Shown here piece after piece: positions 1 through 5,502 of a DNA stretch of 6,378 bases (positions are counted from its first letter, which is position 1; every line of letters begins with the position of its first letter). The stretch lies in the NCBI GenBank assembly GCA_027490345.1, contig JAIXYF010000328.1, positions 1 to 6,378 of the forward strand. The letters run 5' to 3'. The notes beneath the pieces are model-generated. The model was not told where the DNA came from. It saw nothing but the letters and a program-made list of their open reading frames with translations, and searched no databases. A program made the position numbers and the translations under genes. The stretch is from Novosphingobium sp. (lineage in GTDB: Bacteria; Pseudomonadota; Alphaproteobacteria; Sphingomonadales; Sphingomonadaceae).

Positions 1-14
1 CGCGCGTGGTTGAG

Positions 15-1361
15 ATGAAAGCACTGATTTTCCTGCTGGGCAGCGCGCTGGCCCCAACGGCGGCGCTGGCCCAGATGGATCATGGCGCGATGGACCATGC
101 GCCGGTGGATCATTCGCAGATGGATCATGGTGCTATGGACCATGGGAGCATGGATCATGCCGCGAAGGACCACAGCAAGATGGAGCATGGCCAAATCGAC
201 ACCTCGTGGATGTCGATGAACGGCATGGGTTCCGGCACCTCGCGCCTGCCGCTGAACGAGCCGATGCGCGGCGTGCATCTGATGCCCAGCGCGCGCGACA
301 TGGTGATGGTGCAGGCCAACGTCTGGCCGGTGTACAGCGATCAGGGCGGCCCGCGCGGGGGCACCAAGTTCTATGCCCAAACGATGGCCATGGCCATGTG
401 GATCCATGATCTGAGCAATGTGCTTGGCGATGGCGCCAAGCTGACCGGGCAGGCGATGATGAGCCTGGAACCGGCCATGCGCCACGATGGCTACCCGCTG
501 CTGTTTGCAACCGGCGAGGAAGCCTATGGCAGCCCGCTGGTTGACCGGCAGCATCCGCACGATCTGTTTATGGAGCTTTCGGCGCGGCTAGATGTGTCGG
601 TGGCGCCTGGGCTCAAGGCATTCGTCTATGGCGGGCCGGTGGGCGAGCCGGCGCTGGGGCCTTCTGCCTTCATGCATCGCTATTCGGCGCAGTATAACCC
701 CGAGGCACCGATCACGCATCACTGGTTCGATTCGACGCACATCGTCTACGGCGTGGTGACGGCGGGTCTCTATGGCAGCAAATGGCAAATCGAGGCGAGC
801 GCGTTTCGTGGGCGCGAGCCGGACGAGAACCGCTGGGCAATCGAGCGCGCCAAGCTCGACAGCTGGAGCGTGCGCGCCACGCTTGCCCCTTCACCGCAGT
901 GGGTGATGCAGGCCAGTTTCGGCAAGCTGAAGGAGCCGGAAACCGCGCATCCCGGCGAAGACGAGCGGCGCTTCATCACTTCGGCGCATTTCAACAACGG
1001 GCGCGGATTTTCCGCCATGGCCGGGTTCAGCGCCAAGACCCGGGTGGGCGGTGAGACGCGCAGCGCCTTGCTGGGCGAGTTCAATTGGGACGTAAACAAG
1101 CACGACACGCTGTTTGGCCGGATCGAGAACGTGAACAACGACGAGCTGTTTCCGGATCATGATGATCCGCTGCACGATCAGCCGTTCCGCGTGACCAAGT
1201 TCGAGGTGGGCTATGCCTATCGCTTCCGCGTCGTAGACAAGGTGCAGGTGGCCGTTGGCGGCTCCGGCGCACTCTTTGCGAAGCCCGCTGCGCTCAGCGC
1301 CGCCTATGGGAAGAACCCGATCGGCGCGACGGTGTTCGCGCGGATCACGCTGATGGATTAG
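15..1361 (+). CDS. Exported MDHxx-repeat protein, predicted outer-membrane beta-barrel, probable metal (copper) binding
   Basis: 448 residues from the ATG at 15. A GTG at 6 is also in frame, but the ATG gives a clean signal peptide (MKALIFLLGSALAPTAALA, then Q) with an ALA cleavage site, so I prefer it. Residues 21-60 are eight tandem pentapeptides of the form MDHxx, rich in Met, Asp and His, as in periplasmic copper-binding proteins. The rest has short alternating strands, many aromatic residues and conserved-looking blocks (QHPHD at about 179, GGPVGEPALGP at about 206, HHWFDSTH at about 235, GREPDENR at about 266), which suggests an outer-membrane barrel. A second His/Asp-rich patch (FPDHDDPLHDQ, about 379-389) could also bind metal. 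From memory, such proteins occur near copper-resistance genes; this is unverified and no such gene lies in the window. The C-terminus (FARITLMD) is not a classical barrel end with a final Phe. The upstream promoter is outside the window. Function is inferred; the exported nature is well supported. Confidence 0.85.
   Translation: MKALIFLLGSALAPTAALAQMDHGAMDHAPVDHSQMDHGAMDHGSMDHAAKDHSKMEHGQIDTSWMSMNGMGSGTSRLPLNEPMRGVHLMPSARDMVMVQANVWPVYSDQGGPRGGTKFYAQTMAMAMWIHDLSNVLGDGAKLTGQAMMSLEPAMRHDGYPLLFATGEEAYGSPLVDRQHPHDLFMELSARLDVSVAPGLKAFVYGGPVGEPALGPSAFMHRYSAQYNPEAPITHHWFDSTHIVYGVVTAGLYGSKWQIEASAFRGREPDENRWAIERAKLDSWSVRATLAPSPQWVMQASFGKLKEPETAHPGEDERRFITSAHFNNGRGFSAMAGFSAKTRVGGETRSALLGEFNWDVNKHDTLFGRIENVNNDELFPDHDDPLHDQPFRVTKFEVGYAYRFRVVDKVQVAVGGSGALFAKPAALSAAYGKNPIGATVFARITLMD
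75..194 (+). repeat. Eight in-frame 15-bp repeats coding MDHxx
   Basis: Eight consecutive 15-nt units, close to ATGGAYCATGSNNNN, directly follow the signal peptide codons. They encode MDHGA, MDHAP, VDHSQ, MDHGA, MDHGS, MDHAA, KDHSK and MEHGQ. His is kept in all eight units and Asp or Glu before it in all eight; Met is kept in six. Third-position differences show the array is not a very recent duplication. The spacing of Met and His suits binding of Cu(I)/Cu(II) or a similar metal (inference). Confidence 0.95.
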
Positions 1362-1389
1362 GCCAGATCTACTAGCCCAGATCGATTAG
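1356..1389. repeat. 14-bp imperfect tandem repeat joining two convergent stop codons
   Basis: The order is GATTAG, GCCAGATC, TACTAG, CCCAGATC, GATTAG: two and a half copies of a 14-bp unit with few mismatches. It begins in the last codons of the MDHxx gene (its TAG is 1359-1361) and runs into the pyk stop codon (TAA, minus strand, 1386-1388). It spans the whole 24-bp gap between the convergent genes. No strong stem followed by a T-run is present, so I do not call a terminator here. Confidence 0.7.
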
Positions 1390-2846
1390 CCCTGATGCTT
1401 GGCCAGCTCGTCGCCGGTCAGCGTCACCATATGCAGCAGGTTGGTCGATCCCGGCGTGCCGAAGGGGACACCTGCCAGCGCAATCAGGCGCGAACCTGCC
1501 GTGCCGAACGCGTGGCGCAGCGCCATGCGCTTGCCCTTAGCGATCATCTCTTCAAAGCTGCCGATATCCTTGGTGGTGACGGCGTGCGCACCCCAGAGCA
1601 GGCCCAGCTTGCGCGCGGTCATCACCGAAGGCGTGAGCACCAGCATCGGCGCGCCGGGCCGCTCACGCGCCACGCGCCGCGCGGTGGAGCCCGAGCCGGT
1701 GAACACGATGATCCCGGCAATCGGCACCGCCTGCGCAATGCTGGCGCAGGCTTCGGCCAGCGCATCGGCCGTGGTCGGATCGGGGCGCGTCTCGATGAAG
1801 TGGACCCGCGCGGCATAACCGGGGTCGTTCTCGACCTCGCTCGCGATGCGGTCCATGATCGTGACGGCTTCTACCGGCCAGGCACCCGCGGCGGTTTCGG
1901 CAGAGAGCATGACTGCATCCGCACCGTCATAGACCGCGTTGGCGACGTCGGAGACTTCGGCGCGGGTCGGTGTCGGGCTTTCGATCATTGATTCAAGCAT
2001 CTGCGTGGCAACCACCACCGGCTTGCCTTCGCGCCGCGCCTTTTCGACTATGCGCTTCTGTAGCGGCGGCACTTGTTCGGGATTGAGTTCGACGCCCAGA
2101 TCGCCGCGCGCCACCATCAGGCCGTCCGCGATTTCGAGGATTTCGTCGAGCCGGGCGATGGCCGCAGGCTTTTCGATCTTGGCCATCAGCGCGCCGTGTC
2201 CGCCCATCAGGCGGCGGGCTTCGGCCACGTCTTCGGGGCGCTGGACGAACGAGAGTGCAATCCAGTCTGCGCCGTTGGCGACAGCGAAGGCAAGATCGCG
2301 GCGGTCCTTGTCGGTCATTGCCGGGACCGGGATCACCGCATCGGGCACGTTGACGCCCTTGCGATCGGAAATGACGCCGCCGACTTCGGCCGAGCAGAGA
2401 ATTTCGTTCTCGTCGGCGCGGATCACGCGCAGGCGCAGCTTGCCATCATCGATCAGCAGGCGCTGGCCGGGCCGCAGGATGCCGAACAGTTCGGGGTGCG
2501 GCAGCTGGACGCGGGTTTCGTCGCCCGGTTCAGGATTGCGATCCAGCGTGAAGTGCGCGGAATGGCGGATGACCGCGCGGCCATCCTTGAATTGGCCCAC
2601 GCGCAGCTTCGGCCCCTGCAGATCGCACAGGATCGTGATGGGGCGGCCCACCTTGCGTTCCAGCGCGCGGATGGCGGTGATCGTTTCAGCATGGACGGCG
2701 TGATCGCCGTGGCTCATGTTCACGCGGAAGGCATCCACCCCGGCGCGCAGCAGCTTTTCCAGCATCTCCGGCGCGCGGCTGGCAGGGCCGACTGTCGCGA
2801 GGATCTTTACCTTGCGGCCACGGGGATCCAGTCTTGCCACGTCCAT
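1386..2846 (-). CDS. pyk: Pyruvate kinase
   Basis: Converts phosphoenolpyruvate and ADP to pyruvate and ATP, the last step of glycolysis and of the Entner-Doudoroff route; cytoplasmic, normally a tetramer. About 486 residues, normal for the bacterial enzyme. Residue numbers here count the GTG at 2849 as 1. The barrel starts at KVKILATVGPAS (13-24) with the substrate-binding FRVNMSHG (41-48). The B domain lies at about 81-178. The signature LMAKIEKPAAI (221-231) holds the catalytic Lys224 and metal ligand Glu226; Asp250 in MVARGD is the second metal ligand, and Thr282 lies in VVATQMLESMIESPTPTRAE. The C domain ends with GVPFGTPGSTNLLHM. The LQGPKLRV motif (77-84) has Lys where muscle enzyme has Glu117, the potassium-independent type. 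Start choice is open: GTG 2849, ATG 2846 or GTG 2840; only the last is well spaced from the GAGG at 2849-2852. Convergent with the MDHxx gene and divergent from the DUF1244 gene. Confidence 0.97.
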   Translation of the reverse strand: MDVARLDPRGRKVKILATVGPASRAPEMLEKLLRAGVDAFRVNMSHGDHAVHAETITAIRALERKVGRPITILCDLQGPKLRVGQFKDGRAVIRHSAHFTLDRNPEPGDETRVQLPHPELFGILRPGQRLLIDDGKLRLRVIRADENEILCSAEVGGVISDRKGVNVPDAVIPVPAMTDKDRRDLAFAVANGADWIALSFVQRPEDVAEARRLMGGHGALMAKIEKPAAIARLDEILEIADGLMVARGDLGVELNPEQVPPLQKRIVEKARREGKPVVVATQMLESMIESPTPTRAEVSDVANAVYDGADAVMLSAETAAGAWPVEAVTIMDRIASEVENDPGYAARVHFIETRPDPTTADALAEACASIAQAVPIAGIIVFTGSGSTARRVARERPGAPMLVLTPSVMTARKLGLLWGAHAVTTKDIGSFEEMIAKGKRMALRHAFGTAGSRLIALAGVPFGTPGSTNLLHMVTLTGDELAKHQG

Positions 2847-2848
2847 CA

Positions 2849-2852
2849 CCTC
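2849..2852 (-). promoter_or_regulatory. GAGG ribosome-binding site of pyk, bears on the start codon
   Basis: On the minus strand the order is TTCGAGG, TGATGGAC, GTG. The GAGG is only 2 nt from the ATG at 2846 and overlaps the GTG at 2849, too close for either. It is 8 nt from the GTG at 2840, which would give a protein beginning (V)ARLDPRGRK. That makes GTG 2840 a serious candidate for the true start, shortening the protein by two or three residues. Confidence 0.5.
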
Positions 2853-2909
2853 GAATTGAATGCGCTGGCCCTATGGCCTACCTACCCGCAAAACCCAAGG
2901 ACGAAGCAT

Positions 2910-3251
2910 ATGGATACGAATGCAGAATTGACATCGCCCGATGCCCACCCGGATCCGCTTGATGCTGTGCCCGATGCCGTGGCAGCCGCGGCATTCCGCC
3001 GTCTCGTCAGGCACTTGCGGTATCGGCATGATGCGCAGAACATCGATCTGATGGGGCTGGCGGGGTTCTGCCGCAATTGCCTGGCCGATTGGATCAACGA
3101 TGCCGGTGCCGGCCTTGACAAGGCAGCGGCGCGCGAAGTGATCCACGGCCTGCCCGCCGCCGCCTGGAAGGACCGCTACCAGACCGAAGCGACGCCAGAG
3201 CAGCTTGCCCGGATGTCCGAAAGCATGAAGCGCAACGCCCAGGGGCACTGA
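2910..3251 (+). CDS. DUF1244 family protein (function unknown)
   Basis: 113 residues from the ATG at 2910, preceded by AAGGA at 2897-2901 with 8-nt spacing. The body (about residues 28-95) matches the DUF1244 family as I remember it: FRRLVRHLRYRHDAQNIDLM, then GLAGFCRNCLADW, and later AAREVIHGLPAAAWKDRYQTEA. The core is predicted mostly helical. The CRNC motif at 54-57 is the striking element and may bind metal or act in thiol chemistry, but I know of no demonstrated function. The N-terminal 25 residues are acidic and Pro/Ala-rich, probably disordered. There is no signal peptide or membrane segment, so it should be cytoplasmic. It is divergent from pyk across about 60 bp, so the two promoters must share that gap, but I see no clear -35/-10 pair. 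It is convergent with the RTX gene. A longer reading frame extends upstream antisense through pyk; the RBS and family boundaries favour this start. Confidence 0.9.
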   Translation: MDTNAELTSPDAHPDPLDAVPDAVAAAAFRRLVRHLRYRHDAQNIDLMGLAGFCRNCLADWINDAGAGLDKAAAREVIHGLPAAAWKDRYQTEATPEQLARMSESMKRNAQGH

Positions 3252-3288
3252 GCAGCCTCCAGACCAGCGGACAAATTGCACACCGCAA

Positions 3289-3322
3289 GCGGCCCGATCT
3301 CCCCCCCGGAAGAACGGGCCGC
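3289..3322. terminator. GC-rich hairpin between convergent genes, possible weak bidirectional terminator
   Basis: GCGGCCCG (3289-3296) and CGGGCCGC (3315-3322) form a perfect 8-bp stem with an 18-nt loop. It lies between the stop of the DUF1244 gene (3251) and the stop of the RTX gene (3348), the right place for a shared terminator. No T-run follows on either strand, so it is at best a non-canonical terminator or an RNA 3'-end stabiliser. Confidence 0.35.
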
Positions 3323-3347
3323 AGCGCCGGTTCTATGCGGCTGCAGG

Positions 3348-5273
3348 TCAGGCTACGATGGCGAAATCGTCGAAGGCCAGACCTGCCGTGGCATAGTTCA
3401 CGATCGTCGCGAACTGCACGGCGGCAGAACCGCCAGCGCCGTCGACGTCATAGTAGAGCGCGCCGGTGCTGGTGTTGTAGATCAGGCGGTCTGCGGCATC
3501 CTGGGCCGCGGCGGCGCCTGCTGCGGCGTGAAACTGATCGGCAGTAATGGGGCCGGTCTGCGTGAAGCCGGTGAAATCCGCCATGCTCAGCACGATCTTG
3601 TCGCGCTGCGCGTGTGAGAAGTCGCGGATGAAATCGCCGCCGTCGGCCAAAGGCGCCACGTCGAACACGAAGAAATCACGGCCCGAACCGCCGGTCAGCG
3701 CATCCACTCCGTCGCCGCCATAGAGCTTGTCGTTGCCTGACCCGCCGCTGATCCGGTCGTTGCCCAGCCCGCCATAGATGCGGTCATTGCCTTGTCCGCC
3801 GCTGAGCAGATCGGTGCTGCCGTAGCCGAAAATCTGGTCTGCGCCGTCGTCGCCCTGAATCGTATCGCCCGCAGACGTGCCGCGCAGGACCTCGTTGGTC
3901 ACGTTGCTGACCGTGACCCGGATCGTCTGGATATCGAATGCGCGGCCATCGCTGACACGGACGTTGACTTCATAGACCCCGTCGCCATTCGCGTCGGTCG
4001 GCTTTTCGAAGTTGGGGGCGCCGATGAAGCTCAGCCCGCCAGTGCGCGCGGAGATCTGGAACTTCCCGCCATCCGCACCGCCGATGATGGCATAGCGCTG
4101 ATAAGCCCCGGCATCCGGGTCGCTGGCCGTGATCTTGGCCACAGCGCGGCTGTTTTCGCGCACGACATAGGACGCTTCCGGCCCACCGCCGCCCGAAGTG
4201 ATAACGGGGGCGTCGTTGACCGGGGTCACCGTCAGCGTGAACGTATCGGAGGCTGCAAACTCCCCGTCGCTCGCCGATACCTTGAGCGCGATCCGGCCGT
4301 TGAAGTTGGCCGGAGGAGTGCCCGTGAACGTGCCTGCTTCCGCATCAAAGCTGAGCCATTCGGGCAAGGCCGAGCCATCGGCCAGCGCGGCGCTGAAGGT
4401 CAGCGTATCACCATCGGGATCGCTGAACGTGCCGGCGGGGATCGTGAAGCTGAACGCGGTGTCTTCGTCGATTGCGGTATCGGCAACCGCGGCAGCCAGA
4501 ACCGGCGCCTCGTTCAGCGCCAGCGCGATCGTGCCATCGGCGAACTGTACGGTGGGCACGCCGATCAGCGTATCCGTGCCGTCGTCGCCGTCCTCGATAT
4601 TGTCGTCCAACACTTGCCAGACACCGCCGGCGATCTTGGTGAGGACATAATCGGCCTGATTGCCGGCATAGACCACGGTGGCAAGATGCGCGCGGCTGGC
4701 CAGCGTATCATTGCCCGCACCGCCGATCAGCAAGTCTGCACCCGCGCCGGCATTCAGCGTGTCGTTCTGGGCCGAACCCGTGAGCGTGGTCGCCGCGCCG
4801 GTGTTGGTTACGGAAAAGCCGTTTCCGCCGCCTGCAAGGCCGAGGTTGACCGCGAAACCGGCGGTTGTGATGTTGATCGTGCCGTCGTTCGTGGTCAGAC
4901 CGCTCGCGGTCCACGCCGCCACCACGGCTGCGTTGGCAATGGCGCCTGGTCCCACGCTGAGGTCGTCGTTGCCATCGCCAAGATCGGTGATCGTATCGAT
5001 GTCATCGTTGACGACGAACAGATCATCGCCCGTGCCGCCAATCAGCGTGTCGTTGCCATAGCCGCCATCGAGCTGGTCGTTGTCGGCACCGCCATCCAGG
5101 GTGTCGTTGCCATCATCGCCAAACAGGCTGTCCTCGCCATTGCCGCCAAACAGCTGGTCGGTGTTGCCCCGGCCATACAGGTAATCGATCCCATCGAGGC
5201 CGTAGATGATATCCTCGCCGTTAGCGGAGACGATGTAGTTGTTGGTGGCATCGCCGTAGAACGTGTTGGGCAT
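3348..5273 (-). CDS. RTX calcium-binding protein with cadherin-like domains, probable type I secretion substrate
   Basis: 641 residues, very acidic, Gly/Asp-rich, no cysteine and no N-terminal signal peptide. Domains: eight RTX nonapeptides at 17-88; a beta-rich linker; three more RTX units at 167-193; a module with YAGNQADYVL and VQFADGT (about 200-248) often seen in such proteins; an Ig/cadherin-like domain at about 255-350 (DEDTAFSF, DPDGDTLTF, VSASDGEF); a cadherin-like domain at about 354-456 (VRENSRAVAKI, ASDPDAGAY, DANGDGVYEV); eight RTX units at 466-537; and a C-terminal region, 538-641, of the type I secretion target kind ending in DDFAIVA. The RTX units should fold as calcium beta-rolls once outside the cell. 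This suggests an extracellular or surface-bound adhesion or matrix protein; I see no protease, lipase or other catalytic motif. No transporter gene is adjacent. The start at 5273 is preceded by a weak RBS (GGGA, about 10 nt upstream). The gene has the same strand as rpsI but is separated by a terminator, so it is its own transcription unit. Confidence 0.92.
   Translation of the reverse strand: MPNTFYGDATNNYIVSANGEDIIYGLDGIDYLYGRGNTDQLFGGNGEDSLFGDDGNDTLDGGADNDQLDGGYGNDTLIGGTGDDLFVVNDDIDTITDLGDGNDDLSVGPGAIANAAVVAAWTASGLTTNDGTINITTAGFAVNLGLAGGGNGFSVTNTGAATTLTGSAQNDTLNAGAGADLLIGGAGNDTLASRAHLATVVYAGNQADYVLTKIAGGVWQVLDDNIEDGDDGTDTLIGVPTVQFADGTIALALNEAPVLAAAVADTAIDEDTAFSFTIPAGTFSDPDGDTLTFSAALADGSALPEWLSFDAEAGTFTGTPPANFNGRIALKVSASDGEFAASDTFTLTVTPVNDAPVITSGGGGPEASYVVRENSRAVAKITASDPDAGAYQRYAIIGGADGGKFQISARTGGLSFIGAPNFEKPTDANGDGVYEVNVRVSDGRAFDIQTIRVTVSNVTNEVLRGTSAGDTIQGDDGADQIFGYGSTDLLSGGQGNDRIYGGLGNDRISGGSGNDKLYGGDGVDALTGGSGRDFFVFDVAPLADGGDFIRDFSHAQRDKIVLSMADFTGFTQTGPITADQFHAAAGAAAAQDAADRLIYNTSTGALYYDVDGAGGSAAVQFATIVNYATAGLAFDDFAIVA
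3663..3878 (-). repeat. C-terminal RTX block, eight nonapeptides
   Basis: Residues 466-537 read TSAGDTIQG, DDGADQIFG, YGSTDLLSG, GQGNDRIYG, GLGNDRISG, GSGNDKLYG, GDGVDALTG and GSGRDFFVF. The last unit runs into the type I secretion target region, the standard arrangement for this class. Confidence 0.95.
4695..4775 (-). repeat. Short central RTX block, three nonapeptides
   Basis: Residues 167-193 read SAQNDTLNA, GAGADLLIG and GAGNDTLAS. They fit the RTX pattern loosely in the first unit and well in the other two. The block is followed directly by the YAGNQADYVL/VQFADGT module. Confidence 0.85.
5010..5225 (-). repeat. N-terminal RTX block, eight nonapeptides
   Basis: Residues 17-88 of the RTX protein read in exact 9-residue register: ANGEDIIYG, LDGIDYLYG, RGNTDQLFG, GNGEDSLFG, DDGNDTLDG, GADNDQLDG, GYGNDTLIG, GTGDDLFVV. 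These follow the GGxGxDxUx pattern in which Gly and Asp ligate calcium in a parallel beta-roll. A block this close to the N-terminus is less usual than the C-terminal position. Confidence 0.95.
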
Positions 5274-5442
5274 CTTCGTATTTTCCCGTATTCTCGATCG
5301 TGTTCGCCTTAACCGGGGAACTCCTTGTCAGGCGGTAACGGGACTGGTTAACGGGACATGGTATTTCGGTAAGGAGTTTCGAGTATCCGGGCGGGGGAGA
5401 GCTGCCGTTTTCAGCCCGGGTCGCCATGGCCCGCCCGCACGC
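5274..5442 (-). promoter_or_regulatory. Repeat-rich leader/promoter region of the RTX gene
   Basis: This 169-bp gap lies between the rpsI terminator and the RTX start and must hold the RTX promoter. Visible on the plus strand: TAACGGGAC twice at 5336-5344 and 5349-5357 (13-bp period), with a related TTAACCGGGGA at 5309-5319; an inverted pair AACTCCTT (5319-5326) and AAGGAGTT (5371-5378) 44 nt apart; GTTAAC palindrome at 5347-5352; and GC-rich complementary arms farther out. I cannot pick a confident -35/-10 pair, nor do I recognise a known riboswitch. Operator function is inference. Confidence 0.45.
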
Positions 5443-5475
5443 AAAAAGGGCGCGGAAGTTGCCTCCCGCGCCCTT
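5443..5475 (-). terminator. Rho-independent terminator of the rplM-rpsI operon
   Basis: On the minus strand a perfect 10-bp stem is formed by AAGGGCGCGG (5475-5466) and CCGCGCCCTT (5455-5446), with a 10-nt loop and a run of five T at 5447-5443. It lies 28 nt downstream of the rpsI stop codon. This separates the ribosomal operon from the RTX gene on the same strand. Confidence 0.92.
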
Positions 5476-5502
5476 CTCTGTAGCAAAATCGCGTGTCGGT
5501 GA

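Noticed and set aside
1356..1389. Intrinsic terminator between the MDHxx gene and pyk
   Set aside because: The similarity is direct (tandem), not inverted, and no T-run follows.
1395..2703. Other plus-strand open frames opposite pyk (1395-1991, 1399-1818, 1939-2703)
   Set aside because: All overlap strongly supported pyruvate kinase coding sequence and give low-complexity, unrecognisable products.
2073..3251. 392-codon open frame on the plus strand running from inside pyk through the DUF1244 gene
   Set aside because: The first two thirds are antisense to well-conserved pyruvate kinase. Only the part from 2910 matches a real family and has an RBS.
3663..5225. CRISPR-like or minisatellite array
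   Set aside because: The repeats are 27-nt coding units of RTX nonapeptides with continuous reading frame and no spacer structure.
3792..5312. 506-codon open frame on the plus strand opposite the RTX gene
   Set aside because: It is a mirror of the Gly/Asp-rich repeats in GC-rich DNA. The minus strand has clear RTX and cadherin-like domains, while the plus-strand product resembles no family.
5317..5345. GGAAC at 5317-5321 as the -35 of an EcfG-type general stress promoter
   Set aside because: It is on the plus strand, pointing away from the RTX gene, and no CGTT-like -10 follows at 16-17 nt.
5221..5502. Short open frames on both strands in the gap between the RTX gene and rpsI
   Set aside because: They overlap the RTX start or the terminator, lack a clear RBS and have no recognisable protein features.
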